64,000 nt of DNA from Pyrobaculum neutrophilum V24Sta. Its GTDB lineage: Archaea > Thermoproteota > Thermoprotei > Thermoproteales > Thermoproteaceae. The first letter of the stretch is position 1. Each line of letters opens with the position of its first letter. Below the pieces are notes generated by a model, which saw only the letters and a list, made by a program, of their open reading frames with translations, was not told the origin of the DNA and searched no databases. Where the stretch lies: positions 124,001-188,000 of the forward strand of contig NC_010525.1 of the NCBI RefSeq assembly GCF_000019805.1, given 5' to 3'. Positions 1 to 7,588 of the stretch are shown here, piece by piece. The translations under genes and the position numbers were made by a program.

Positions 1-2
1 CC

Positions 3-1001
3 GTGTTGGTGAGGCCCAGCTACGTCCTAGGCGGCACCTATATGGCCGTGGCTTACGACAGGGAGGAGCTCCTGAGCTTCCTCACAAAGGCGGCTAGGGT
101 GAGCGGGGAGTACCCGGCGGTTGTGTCCAAGTTCATGCCGCGCGGCGTTGAGGCGGAGGTAGACGCCGTGTCTGACGGAGTTCGGCTCGTCGCCACACCA
201 ATCGAGCACGTGGAGCCGCCTGGCGTTCATTCCGGCGACTCCACCATGGTGCTCCCGCCGAGGAGGCTGGAGGAGGGGGCCGTCAAGAAGATGGTTGAGG
301 CTACTCAGAGGATCGCCGCCGAGCTCGGGGTCAAGGGCCCTCTCAACGTCCAGTTCATAGTCTACGATGACGTGTACGTAATAGAGGCGAACCTCAGGGT
401 AAGCCGCTCCATGCCCTTCGTGAGCAAGGCCACGGGGGTGAACTACATGTCTCTGACGGCCGACGTGTTGGTGAACGGCCGCCTAGCCGTAGACGAGGAG
501 GTCGTGGTGCTTAAGCCGACGAAGTGGTGGGTGAAGTCTCCGCAGTTCTCTTGGTCTAGGCTGAGGGGGTCGTACCCGCGGCTGGGGCCTGTGATGTACA
601 GCACTGGGGAGGTGGCCTCAAACGGGGCCACATACGAGGAGGCTCTGCTGAAGAGCTGGCTGTCCGCAGCGCCGAATAGGATACCGGAGAGATCCGCACT
701 GATATATACATATGATAAACACGGCGCGGAGGCCCTTGGGCAAGCGGCTTCTCTGCTGGCCGGCAGGCTGGAGGTACACACCCCCGAGTCGCTGGGGGAG
801 AAGGCCGTGGAAATGTTAAAGTGGAAGAAGATAGACATAGTTATGACGTCTGGCGTAACGCCGGAGAGGGATTTCCACATCAGGAGAACCGCGGCCGACA
901 CCAACACGCCGTTGGTGCTTGACGCGTCGCTGGCGCTGGAGTTAGCCAAGGCGTTTACGTGGTACTACAAAAACGGGAAGCTCGAGGTAGCGCCGTGGTA
1001 G
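3..1001 (+). CDS. carB: Carbamoyl-phosphate synthase large subunit, C-terminal part (cut by window edge)
   Basis: The reading frame is open from the left edge, so the start and about two thirds of the protein lie outside; 332 residues are visible. CarB makes carbamoyl phosphate from ammonia (via CarA), bicarbonate and two ATP for arginine and pyrimidine synthesis. The visible part opens with the second ATP-grasp domain (VRPSYVLGG, then an EANLRVSRSMPFVSK-type ATP/metal site near residues 127-142) and ends in the C-terminal Rossmann-like allosteric domain (from about residue 230). The GTG at position 3 is an internal valine, not a start. The stop overlaps the next gene by a few bases, suggesting cotranscription. 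Identity is secure. Confidence 0.93.
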   Translation: MLVRPSYVLGGTYMAVAYDREELLSFLTKAARVSGEYPAVVSKFMPRGVEAEVDAVSDGVRLVATPIEHVEPPGVHSGDSTMVLPPRRLEEGAVKKMVEATQRIAAELGVKGPLNVQFIVYDDVYVIEANLRVSRSMPFVSKATGVNYMSLTADVLVNGRLAVDEEVVVLKPTKWWVKSPQFSWSRLRGSYPRLGPVMYSTGEVASNGATYEEALLKSWLSAAPNRIPERSALIYTYDKHGAEALGQAASLLAGRLEVHTPESLGEKAVEMLKWKKIDIVMTSGVTPERDFHIRRTAADTNTPLVLDASLALELAKAFTWYYKNGKLEVAPW

Positions 1002-1792
1002 CGCTCGCCTACGACGTTGTACGAGAGGAGGAGAAGATGTTGCTTAAAGCCGCCGAGAGAGCCGGCGTACAGCTGAGGCTTGTGAAAGTGGGCGAGGCGG
1101 TGGACATAGAGGGTTGGGAGCCCGACGTCTACCTCATCCGCACCCTCAGCCACAACAGGGGGATCGTCTTCGCGGCTGCCGTGGAGGGCAACGGCGGGGT
1201 GTCTGTGAACTCCTCGACCGCTATCGCCGTGAGCTGGAACAAGGCCGTGTCTCTGGCGAGGCTAAGGGGGGCCGGCCTGCCTGTCCCCAAGACCACGGTC
1301 CTCTTCGGCGAAGCCGACGTCGAGATAAAGGGGAGGTCCATAGTGAAGGCGGTGAGCGGTAGCTGGGGGAGGAAGGTGGCGCTGGTGTCGACGAGGGAGG
1401 AGCTCAGCCTCCTGCTTAAGTCGGCTGAAGGCGACGTGTTGATGTTGCAGGAGATGGTGGGGACAGGCGAGGACATCAGAGTTTTCGTGGTGGGGGGCAG
1501 GGCGGTGGCGGCCATGAGGAGGATCCCCCCCGAGGGGGACTGGAGGAGCAACGCCGCCAGGGGGGGCAAAACCCTCCCGCAGAGGGTAGACGGCGAGTTG
1601 GAGGAGCTGGCCGTGAAGGCGGCTGAGGCCGTGGGCGCCCTCTACGCCGGCGTAGATATCCTAATTGGGGAGAGGCTATACGTCAACGAGGTAAACGGAA
1701 TACCCGAGTTCAAGGCGTTGACCAGAACCACCGGGGTGGACGTGGCAAGCCACATAATACAGATGCTTCTCGAGGTCAAGAAAAGAGGGTGA
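995..1792 (+). CDS. RimK/LysX-type ATP-grasp ligase
   Basis: A 265-aa ATP-grasp enzyme that would join an amino group or amino acid to a carboxylate. I see the fold's KAVSGSWGR nucleotide loop, the YAGVDIL strand and the NEVNGIPEFK metal/substrate motif followed by RTTGVDVA. That last motif resembles LysX/ArgX (amino-group-carrier ligases of lysine/arginine synthesis), but RimK, CofF and MptN share much of it. GTG 995 is chosen because it gives a LysX-like N-terminus (VALAYDVVREEE) and a 7-nt overlap with carB; an upstream GTG at 959 lies deep inside carB. Coupling to carB favours an arginine/lysine role, which is inference. The 3' end overlaps the convergent HypE-like gene by 17 nt. Confidence 0.85.
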   Translation: MVALAYDVVREEEKMLLKAAERAGVQLRLVKVGEAVDIEGWEPDVYLIRTLSHNRGIVFAAAVEGNGGVSVNSSTAIAVSWNKAVSLARLRGAGLPVPKTTVLFGEADVEIKGRSIVKAVSGSWGRKVALVSTREELSLLLKSAEGDVLMLQEMVGTGEDIRVFVVGGRAVAAMRRIPPEGDWRSNAARGGKTLPQRVDGELEELAVKAAEAVGALYAGVDILIGERLYVNEVNGIPEFKALTRTTGVDVASHIIQMLLEVKKRG

Positions 1793-2756
1793 AGAGCTTG
1801 TCTTCTACGTGCGGCTCCCTGTACAGCCTGTCGCCTATCTTCACGAGGTAGCCCCGGCGCTCGGTCACCCTGCCGATCTGCGAGAAGGACACGCCGAGTT
1901 TTCTAAGGCGCTCCTCGGCCTCCCCTAGGCGGTCGGGCGGGACGGTGGCCAGCAAGACGCCGGAGCTGAGGGTCTCCAGCGGATCTACGCCGAAGGCCGA
2001 GCAGAGCTCCTCCACCTCCCTATACACCACCACGGAGCCCGGGTCGACCTCTATCGAGACGCCTGAGGCGTAGGCCACCTCGGCAAGGCCGTTGGCCACC
2101 CCGCCCTCCGTGGGGTCGTGCATGGAGGTCGCCAGGTCGGCCACCGCCAGGGCCTCCCTAGCCACAGACACAGCTCTGGCGAGCTCGCCCGCCCTCTCCA
2201 CAGACGCCGGGGAGACGCCACGCCTCAAGGCCTCCTCTCTGAAGTCCGTGGCCAATATAGAGGCGGCCTCCTGCCCCGCCGACTTCGTCATCAACACGAC
2301 GTCGCCCGGCCTAGCCCCCGAGGTGGTCACGTAGCGCTCGCCCACCCCCGCTGCGGTCACCACGGCGACTGGCCTAGTTACGGCCGTGGTCACCTCGGTG
2401 TGTCCCCCCACCACGGCGGCTCCCAGCTCCCGCGCCGCCGCGTCTATCTGCGCCGTTAAGACGTCGAGATCCCCCTCCTCCACCTCAGGTGGGAGGAGGA
2501 GAGCCACCGAGAGCCACATGGGAGGTATCCCCCTCACGGCGATATCGTTGGTGGGGATGTAGACGGCGAGGTAGCCGAGGAGCTTCACAGAGCCCGTTAT
2601 GGGGTCCGTGTGCACCGCCACGTAGCGGCCCCCTATATCGATAATCGCCGCATCTTCGCCCACGGCGGGGCCCACGACGACCTCCTTCCTCTGCGCGCCG
2701 GTTCTCCTAAAGACCACGCCCTGGAGGACGCCGGGCGGGATCTTCCCGATCTTCAT
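1776..2756 (-). CDS. HypE/AIR-synthase-related protein
   Basis: 326 aa with the PurM/AIR-synthase fold shared by HypE, ThiL, SelD and PurM: an N-terminal [11 protein letters not shown] nucleotide motif, a VHTDPITGS strand, a [11 protein letters not shown] helix, VVGGHTEVT, and MHDPTEGGV in the C-terminal half. The wording is closest to archaeal HypE-like proteins (HypE makes the carbamoyl-to-cyano ligand of NiFe hydrogenases). No other hyp or hydrogenase gene is in the window, and the C-terminal PxxCP-type tail that carries the thiocarbamate in true HypE is absent (the protein ends in EDKLFTLFS), so true HypE activity is doubtful. ATG 2756 lies about 28 nt from an A/T box near 2784, shared with the divergent DUF99 gene. 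Confidence 0.8.
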   Translation of the reverse strand: MKIGKIPPGVLQGVVFRRTGAQRKEVVVGPAVGEDAAIIDIGGRYVAVHTDPITGSVKLLGYLAVYIPTNDIAVRGIPPMWLSVALLLPPEVEEGDLDVLTAQIDAAARELGAAVVGGHTEVTTAVTRPVAVVTAAGVGERYVTTSGARPGDVVLMTKSAGQEAASILATDFREEALRRGVSPASVERAGELARAVSVAREALAVADLATSMHDPTEGGVANGLAEVAYASGVSIEVDPGSVVVYREVEELCSAFGVDPLETLSSGVLLATVPPDRLGEAEERLRKLGVSFSQIGRVTERRGYLVKIGDRLYREPHVEDKLFTLFS

Positions 2757-2775
2757 AAGGGCTCTGGACGTCGGA

Positions 2776-2790
2776 GGTTAAGAATATTAA
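2776..2790. promoter_or_regulatory. A/T-rich box shared by divergent HypE-like and DUF99 genes
   Basis: GTTAAGAATATTAAG sits alone in GC-rich sequence. Its centre is about 28 nt from ATG 2756 on the minus strand and 27 nt from GTG 2811 on the plus strand, the spacing expected for archaeal TATA boxes feeding leaderless mRNAs on both sides. Confidence 0.55.
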
Positions 2791-2810
2791 GGGGGACGCC
2801 GCTGGAGGCG

Positions 2811-3470
2811 GTGGAGGACGCGCCAAGCTGGGCCCCCCTTGTCCGGCCGAGGAGAGGCCCTCCGGCTGAGCCTCAACGCCTCCTCCAGAAGAACTTCAAG
2901 GTGGTCGCCGTAGCTGAGAGCTTCGTGCTTCAAGACGGATACTCGGTATACGCCGGCGTGTTGGCCCGTAGAGACGGCGTAGTTGAGGAGGTGGCGCTGG
3001 ATCTGGCCACACTCGGCGGCACAGACGGCACAGAAGCCGCCTCCAGGATCCTAGAGGCCCTCCTCCGGCCAGACGTCGCCATGGTCATGTTAGACGGCTG
3101 CGTGGTCTCCTTCTACAACTGGATAGACGGGGAGGCGCTGTGGAGGAGGTTCGGGAGACCTGTGGCCTGCTACATCTTCGAAGAGCCGGAGGGGAGGGCG
3201 GAGGAGGCCGCGAGAAAGCTGTTTATGGACTGGGAGAGGAGGGTCGAGGCGTTTAGGAGGCTGGGCCAGCCGGTTCCCTACTACACCAGAGGCGGCTACA
3301 GGATATATGTCAGATCTTGGGGGATGGACCCGGCCGACGCGGGGAAGGCGGCGGAGCTGTGTACAAAGTTCGGCAAGATGCCTGAGCCGATTCGTGTGGC
3401 GAAGATAATAGCCGGGGGGGCGAGGAAATTTTTAAAAAACGCCCGCGCGAAGAGCGGCGATGGTAACTAG
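2811..3470 (+). CDS. DUF99 family protein (endonuclease V-related fold)
   Basis: 219 aa. The features are those of the archaeal DUF99/COG1628 family: KVVAVAES near the start, a GVLARRDGV strand, the [15 protein letters not shown] core and the [17 protein letters not shown]-terminal block. The family is related in fold to endonuclease V, but no catalytic activity is established, so the function is unknown. GTG 2811 is chosen because it lies about 27 nt from the box at 2776-2790; a shorter form from GTG 2901 (189 aa) would still keep the whole conserved part. The stop overlaps the start of the PotD-like gene by 11 nt, although that gene has its own TATA box. Confidence 0.82.
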   Translation: MEDAPSWAPLVRPRRGPPAEPQRLLQKNFKVVAVAESFVLQDGYSVYAGVLARRDGVVEEVALDLATLGGTDGTEAASRILEALLRPDVAMVMLDGCVVSFYNWIDGEALWRRFGRPVACYIFEEPEGRAEEAARKLFMDWERRVEAFRRLGQPVPYYTRGGYRIYVRSWGMDPADAGKAAELCTKFGKMPEPIRVAKIIAGGARKFLKNARAKSGDGN

Positions 3471-4584
3471 GAGGAAGCTCCTAGCCGGCGCGGTAGCCGC
3501 GGCGGTTGTAGCCGCCTTGGGAGGTAGCGTTCTGCTTTCGAGGGGGCCGGAGAAGAGGGCGGCAACACTCGGCGGACAGCTAGCCGTCTACAACTACTCC
3601 TACTACATAGACAAGGACCTGCTCACGGAGTTCGAGAGGGAGACCGGCGTTAAGGTGATCTACCAGGAGTTCGAGAGCGGGGAGGAGGCCTACGCCGCCC
3701 TACTCAGAGGCGGGGGCGGGTACGACCTAGTAGTGGTGCCGGATATGTACCTAAAGGAGGTGATCAAGGGGGGCTACGTGAGGAAGATGGACCACGGCAG
3801 ACTAGCCAACATCAACAACATAGACCAGGCCTTCTTCGACAACCCGAACGACCCAGGCCTCCAGCACTCTATTCCATACGCCTTCGGCACCACGGGCTTC
3901 GCCGTCAACTACCACGCGATGGCCGTAGAGGCCGGCAGAAAACTCGAGAGCTGGGGCGACCTCTTCGACTTCGGTCTCCTGGAGAAGATGAGAAACAAGG
4001 TGGCTATGTTGGAGGAGTTCGTGGAGCCCGTCATGGCGGCTAAATACGCCCTGGGAATAGACCCAAACGACTGGAGCCAAGCGGCTGTGGACAAGGTCGC
4101 AGAGCTTCTGAAGAAGCAGAAGGGCTACATAAGAGGCTACATGGGGGTCAGCCAGATCGTTCCGGCTATAGCCGCCGGCGAGCTGTGGGTTTCACAGATC
4201 TGGAGCGGAGACGCAGCCACGGCACGCGACGAGTTTATCAAACACGCCGGTGAGAAAAACGCCGATAAGTTCGAGTACGTGTTGCCAAAGCCAATGACGC
4301 ACAGATGGGTCGACTTCATGGTGATCCCCCGCGACGCGAAAAACATCGACGCGGCATACGCCTTCATTGACTTCCTGCTTAGGCCTGAGAACTCTGCTAG
4401 AATCACCAAGGCGTCTTACTACCCAACAGCGCTGAAGAGACAGCTACTCGAAAAGCACCTCAGCCCCGACATATTACAGGACCCCACGGTCTTCCCGCCT
4501 GAGGGAGCCAAACTCATCTATCTCAACTACACAGACGAGATGATTAAGGCCGTGGAGAAGATCAGCTACGCCGTCAAAGGCTAG
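3460..4584 (+). CDS. PotD-like extracellular substrate-binding protein of an ABC transporter
   Basis: 374 aa. The N-terminus is a twin-arginine-like signal (VTRRKLLAG, then a hydrophobic stretch to about residue 25), followed by a mature type II binding-protein fold: [45 protein letters not shown] and a Trp-rich region near [10 protein letters not shown]. This order is that of PotD/PotF spermidine/putrescine binders; thiamine and other cation-binding relatives are possible. No permease or ATPase gene lies beside it, so its membrane partner must be encoded elsewhere. A TATA box (TTTTTAAAAAA, 3428-3438) sits about 27 nt before ATG 3460, so the mRNA is probably leaderless. Confidence 0.85.
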   Translation: MVTRRKLLAGAVAAAVVAALGGSVLLSRGPEKRAATLGGQLAVYNYSYYIDKDLLTEFERETGVKVIYQEFESGEEAYAALLRGGGGYDLVVVPDMYLKEVIKGGYVRKMDHGRLANINNIDQAFFDNPNDPGLQHSIPYAFGTTGFAVNYHAMAVEAGRKLESWGDLFDFGLLEKMRNKVAMLEEFVEPVMAAKYALGIDPNDWSQAAVDKVAELLKKQKGYIRGYMGVSQIVPAIAAGELWVSQIWSGDAATARDEFIKHAGEKNADKFEYVLPKPMTHRWVDFMVIPRDAKNIDAAYAFIDFLLRPENSARITKASYYPTALKRQLLEKHLSPDILQDPTVFPPEGAKLIYLNYTDEMIKAVEKISYAVKG

Positions 4585-4810
4585 CGGGCCGGTCTCCACA
4601 CAGCGCGTTTGTGAAAACCTTTGCCGAGGAACCTTGCCGGTGGCGATCCCGGATCCACCGGCGTGTGCCCTTCGCCGAGGGGGTGAAGACCGCCCGCGCT
4701 TAAGCGTCGACAGGGTAGGCGCCTCTTCCTCCGCGGCCTGTCGAGGGTCGGCTTTCTAAGCCGGCGCATTGGGCACAGATGGTGAAGCGGCTGAGAGGCG
4801 AGGGCTGGAT
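4585..4810. ncRNA. Candidate structured RNA in the intergenic region before moaB
   Basis: This GC-rich gap has no credible ORF but several strong complementary pairs: GCCGGTGG with CCACCGGC (hairpin, 4636-4662), TCGACAGG with CCTGTCGA (about 4707-4746), GTCGGCTT with AAGCCGGC around a 3-nt loop (4749-4767), and TGTGCCC (about 4664-4670) with GGGCACA (about 4772-4778) enclosing much of it. Such nested pairing suggests a folded RNA. GAGGAAC near 4626 and ACAGA near 4777 faintly recall the conserved ends of RNase P RNA, and Pyrobaculum is known to have a reduced (type T) RNase P RNA, but I could not build a convincing P4 helix. The strand is undecided: the strong TATA box at 4811-4820 could also drive a minus-strand transcript. 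Confidence 0.35.
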
Positions 4811-4820
4811 GTTTTTAAAC
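4811..4820 (+). promoter_or_regulatory. TATA box of moaB
   Basis: GTTTTTAAAC, a palindrome, is centred about 25 nt before ATG 4840. Because it reads the same on both strands it could also start a minus-strand transcript into the structured gap 4585-4790. Confidence 0.6.
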
Positions 4821-4839
4821 ACGGGCCGTTGTCTATGCC

Positions 4840-5358
4840 ATGGCTCACGAGGAGCATAGGGCTAGGGGGCAACGCGTTGCGAGGTTCTATATTGTGACTG
4901 TGAGCACCTCTAGATACCGGGAGAAGGCGGAGGGGCGCACCCCCGTGGACGAGTCCGGCGACCTGGCTGAGAGGATGGCTAGAGAGGCCGGGCATCAGGT
5001 CGTCGGCAGAGACCTAATACCGGACGACCTCCACCTAATTAGGAGTAAAATCCTGGAGCTCGCCGCGCGGGAGGACGTGGACGTTGTGGTGTTCACCGGC
5101 GGCACAGGCCTTACCAAGACCGACGTCACCATAGAGGCCGTGAGACCTCTGTTTGAGAAAGAGATGGAGGGCTTCGGCGACGTGTTTAGATACTACAGCA
5201 TCCAGGAGGTGGGCACCGCCGCCTTTTTGACAAGGGCGACTGGGGGCGTAGTGGGCGGCAAGGCCGTCTTCCTACTGCCGGGCTCCCCCAACGCCGTTAA
5301 GGTCGGCATGAGGATAATCTTGGACGAGGTCTCCCACCTCCTTTACCTAGTCAAATGA
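4840..5358 (+). CDS. moaB: Molybdopterin biosynthesis protein MoaB/MogA family
   Basis: 172 aa, normal for MoaB. It adenylylates molybdopterin ahead of metal insertion; in tungsten-using hyperthermophiles the product is tungstopterin. Recognised motifs: FYIVTVSTSRY at the N-terminus, DVVVFTGGTGLTKTD (the TGGTG loop), FRYYSIQEVGTAAFLTRA and the C-terminal VFLLPGSPNAV. The pathway fits the tungsten enzyme GAPOR found at 29.6 kb. The stop overlaps the start of the LOG-like gene (ATGA), so the two are probably translated from one mRNA. The start is fixed by the TATA box 25 nt upstream. Confidence 0.93.
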   Translation: MAHEEHRARGQRVARFYIVTVSTSRYREKAEGRTPVDESGDLAERMAREAGHQVVGRDLIPDDLHLIRSKILELAAREDVDVVVFTGGTGLTKTDVTIEAVRPLFEKEMEGFGDVFRYYSIQEVGTAAFLTRATGGVVGGKAVFLLPGSPNAVKVGMRIILDEVSHLLYLVK

Positions 5359-5885
5359 GGCAGATCGCGGTCGCTGTACACAGCAACCACGTGCCCGGCC
5401 TGGGGGAGAAGGCCAGGCTTTTTGTACATGCGTTGGCGGAGAGATACCCAGACGCGGTTCTGTTGGTAGGCGGCTACTGGGGGCACATGAAAGACGTCGT
5501 AGACGCCGCCCTAGAGAGAGGTCTGAAGGTCGTCGTCTTTCTACCCACGGAGAGGGAGGATGTGCCGTTGCCGCCGCAAGTCGTGGCGGTGAGAACGGGG
5601 TGCGAGTTCAGATGCAGATCTGTGATGATGGTCCGCTCCGCCGACGCGGTGGCGGTCCTGGGGGGAGGTGTAGGGACCGTAATCGAGGCGTTTATGGCCT
5701 ACGCGATGGGGAAGCCCCTCTACGTGTTGACGGAGACCGGCGCCGCCAGCGACAGGTTGCCGCAGGCCTACCCGGAGTACTTCGACGAGAGGAGGGCGGT
5801 GAAGGTGGAGTATTTGAGGGATCCGAAGGCGCTGGCGGAGGAGGTCTGCGGCGCGGAACCCGGCGCCTCAACCGCCTTTGGTTAA
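5355..5885 (+). CDS. LOG/TIGR00725-like Rossmann protein
   Basis: 176 aa with a Rossmann-like fold. The GGGVGTVIEAFMAYAMGKPLYVL segment is the family's PGGxGTxxE-type nucleotide-binding motif in variant form, and VLLVGGYWGHM near residue 36 is the first glycine loop. Relatives include LOG phosphoribohydrolases and molybdenum-cofactor carrier-like proteins. The ATGA overlap with moaB makes a cofactor-carrier role attractive but unproved. Two cysteines (CEFRC, about residues 84-88) are unusual. The 3' end overlaps the convergent protease gene by 18 nt. Confidence 0.75.
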   Translation: MRQIAVAVHSNHVPGLGEKARLFVHALAERYPDAVLLVGGYWGHMKDVVDAALERGLKVVVFLPTEREDVPLPPQVVAVRTGCEFRCRSVMMVRSADAVAVLGGGVGTVIEAFMAYAMGKPLYVLTETGAASDRLPQAYPEYFDERRAVKVEYLRDPKALAEEVCGAEPGASTAFG

Positions 5886-6461
5886 CCAGAGCGCCGCCGC
5901 GTTCTGCAGAAAGTGTAGCAGGATGGAGGCGGGGAGGCCGTATCTGTCGTAGGCGAAGGCGAGGGCCAACGCCACTATGAATATGGGCACTGCGGCGAGC
6001 CCCGGCTTGTGCAATATGGCGAACACCAGAGAGGATACGACGTAGGCCGCAGCCGGGCCGAGCCTCCCCTTCACTTCCTCGAAGACTATGCCCCTGAAGA
6101 GCATCTCCTCCACCAGAGGCGCCAGAACCAGCGCTTGGAGGAAGACGAGGGCCCAGCCCATTGGACACGTGGTTGCCTCGGCGAAGAACCTCGCCTGCGC
6201 CTCGCCTAGTTTGACGTAATCGGCGCGTATAGGCGGGACTGCCGCCGCTACGGCGCCGGCGGCGACTAGCGAGAGGAGGTAAACAGCGAAGGCGAGGGGG
6301 AACCTCCTATCTAGCCTCCACCTAACCAGCGCCCCCGCAGGGGCGAAGGCAAGGTATACGGCCGCCCCTGCGTAGAGGGCGACACACGCCGGCGGCTTCA
6401 GAGCTACGAGCGCGGCGACGAGCGCCGCGAAGGCGGCCGGGAGGTAGATCCTCCGTATCAC
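5868..6461 (-). CDS. CPBP family intramembrane metalloprotease (CAAX-protease-like)
   Basis: 197 aa with several hydrophobic helices. The family's metal-binding motifs are visible: EEMLFRG (paired glutamates), then FAILHKPG and LLHFLQN, each with a conserved histidine. CPBP proteins are multi-pass membrane proteases or scaffolds; the substrate is unknown. ORFs extending to 6593 cover the neighbouring GINS gene. I prefer GTG 6461, which lies about 22 nt from the shared A/T box at 6479-6488; ATG 6500 would lie beyond that box and has none of its own. The 3' end overlaps the LOG-like gene. Confidence 0.8.
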   Translation of the reverse strand: MIRRIYLPAAFAALVAALVALKPPACVALYAGAAVYLAFAPAGALVRWRLDRRFPLAFAVYLLSLVAAGAVAAAVPPIRADYVKLGEAQARFFAEATTCPMGWALVFLQALVLAPLVEEMLFRGIVFEEVKGRLGPAAAYVVSSLVFAILHKPGLAAVPIFIVALALAFAYDRYGLPASILLHFLQNAAALWLTKGG

Positions 6462-6478
6462 GGCCGTTGCTATGCAAC

Positions 6479-6488
6479 GTTTTTTAAC
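6479..6488. promoter_or_regulatory. Shared TATA box of CPBP protease and GINS genes
   Basis: GTTTTTTAAC is centred about 23 nt from both GTG 6461 (minus) and GTG 6507 (plus). One A/T element therefore appears to serve two divergent leaderless genes. Confidence 0.6.
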
Positions 6489-6506
6489 CTGTTGAGCCAT
6501 CTCTAC

Positions 6507-7004
6507 GTGATCTACGGCGGCGTGGTTGGGTCTTACCCAGTCAGGGTGGCTTTTAAGAAAGACGTGGACCTCCCCCTGCTGGGGGTCTCCCACAAGGCTG
6601 GCACAGAGGCCGAGGTGCCCCTCTACCTCGCCCTAAAGCTCGACGAGATGGGGGCTGTGGAGATAGACGAAAGCGGGGCGATACAGCCGCGGGACGTGAC
6701 CTCCCTGAAATACGTGGAGCAGAGGGAGAGCTACCCGGTCAAGTTGCCGGAGGGCTTCTACGCCAGGGTTAAGCTGGCGGCGTACATCTTCAACAAACGC
6801 GGGGACGTCAAATCGCTGAGGACGCTGGTGCAGGAGGTTAGAGAGCTGGTGATCGAGCGGGTTAGGAAGATCGCTGTGTTGGTGGCGACGAGACCCGATA
6901 TAATAAACGACCAGAGCTTCCTGGACCGCCTCACGGCGGAGGAGAGGGCGTTGTTAACCTCTATACACGCCTCGGTCACCTCCTTCGCCCTTTCTATAAT
7001 CTAG
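6507..7004 (+). CDS. GINS replication-complex subunit (Gins23-like)
   Basis: 165 aa. GINS joins MCM and Cdc45/RecJ in the archaeal replicative helicase. A small beta-rich B domain comes first (PVRVAFKKDVDLPLLGV through EVPLYLALKLDEMGAVEI), then the helical A domain (YPVKLPEGFYARVKLAAYIF through LTAEERALLTSI). B-before-A order is that of the Gins23 (Psf2/Psf3-like) type. The start is GTG 6507 by spacing to the box at 6479-6488; a TTG at 6492 would add five residues. The end overlaps convergent tmk by 51 nt, a long overlap that looks real because both C-termini read as normal protein. Confidence 0.8.
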   Translation: MIYGGVVGSYPVRVAFKKDVDLPLLGVSHKAGTEAEVPLYLALKLDEMGAVEIDESGAIQPRDVTSLKYVEQRESYPVKLPEGFYARVKLAAYIFNKRGDVKSLRTLVQEVRELVIERVRKIAVLVATRPDIINDQSFLDRLTAEERALLTSIHASVTSFALSII

Positions 7005-7568
7005 CGCCTTCTTGACGATCTCGGCCACCTCCCTCGCCACCACCTCCGGCGGCCTCGCCGCATCCACCACGGGGTAGCCCTCCTCCCTAGCCCTCGCCAG
7101 GTAGATCTCGCGAACCCGCCTGAGGAAGGCCATCTGCTCGTACTTCTCCAGGGCCCCCCTTTGTCTCACCCGCGATATGGCCACCTCGGGCTCCACGTCT
7201 AGGATCACGGTTACGTCCGGCCTAGGGACGAGGGAGTTTATGGACTTTATAAACTCCAGGGGGACGCCGGCCGCCCCTTGGTAGGCAATCGAGGACTCTA
7301 CATACCTCTCGCTGATTACTATATAGCCCTCCCTCACCTTGGGCTCCACCTCCCGCCTGTAGTGCTCTATCCTATCCGCCGCGAAGAGGAGGGCGTCGAC
7401 GTGCGGATCCACGGTGCCGCCCCTCAGAGCCCACTCCTTTATCAGCCTGCCGATGGGGCCGCCGCTGGGCTCCCTGGTGGTGTACACCTTTGGCAAAATC
7501 TCCGCAAGCCGAGAGATCACAGTGCTTTTGCCGGAGCCGTCGATGCCCTCGATGGCGACGAAGGCCAC
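6954..7568 (-). CDS. tmk: Thymidylate kinase
   Basis: 204 aa, typical length. It phosphorylates dTMP to dTDP. The P-loop IEGIDGSGKST is at residues 6-16, the DR(Y/E) region appears as FAADRIEHYRREV, and the lid-side motif is ISERYVESSIAYQGAAG. ATG 7568 lies 26 nt from a TATA box (CTTAAATAG on the minus strand, around 7594). It stands between convergent GINS and the FAD dehydrogenase on the same strand, and has its own promoter. Identity is secure. Confidence 0.93.
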   Translation of the reverse strand: MAFVAIEGIDGSGKSTVISRLAEILPKVYTTREPSGGPIGRLIKEWALRGGTVDPHVDALLFAADRIEHYRREVEPKVREGYIVISERYVESSIAYQGAAGVPLEFIKSINSLVPRPDVTVILDVEPEVAISRVRQRGALEKYEQMAFLRRVREIYLARAREEGYPVVDAARPPEVVAREVAEIVKKALDYRKGEGGDRGVYRG

Positions 7569-7588
7569 GGGGTAGAACCCGGGGCTAT

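Noticed and set aside
1129-1569. Long antisense ORFs inside real genes throughout the window
   Set aside because: High GC removes stop codons on the opposite strand; these show shadow composition and no promoter spacing.
4585-4839. tRNA or SRP RNA in the structured gap
   Set aside because: There is no T-loop (GTTCRA) on either strand and no SRP helix 8 motif (GGAAG with AGCAG).
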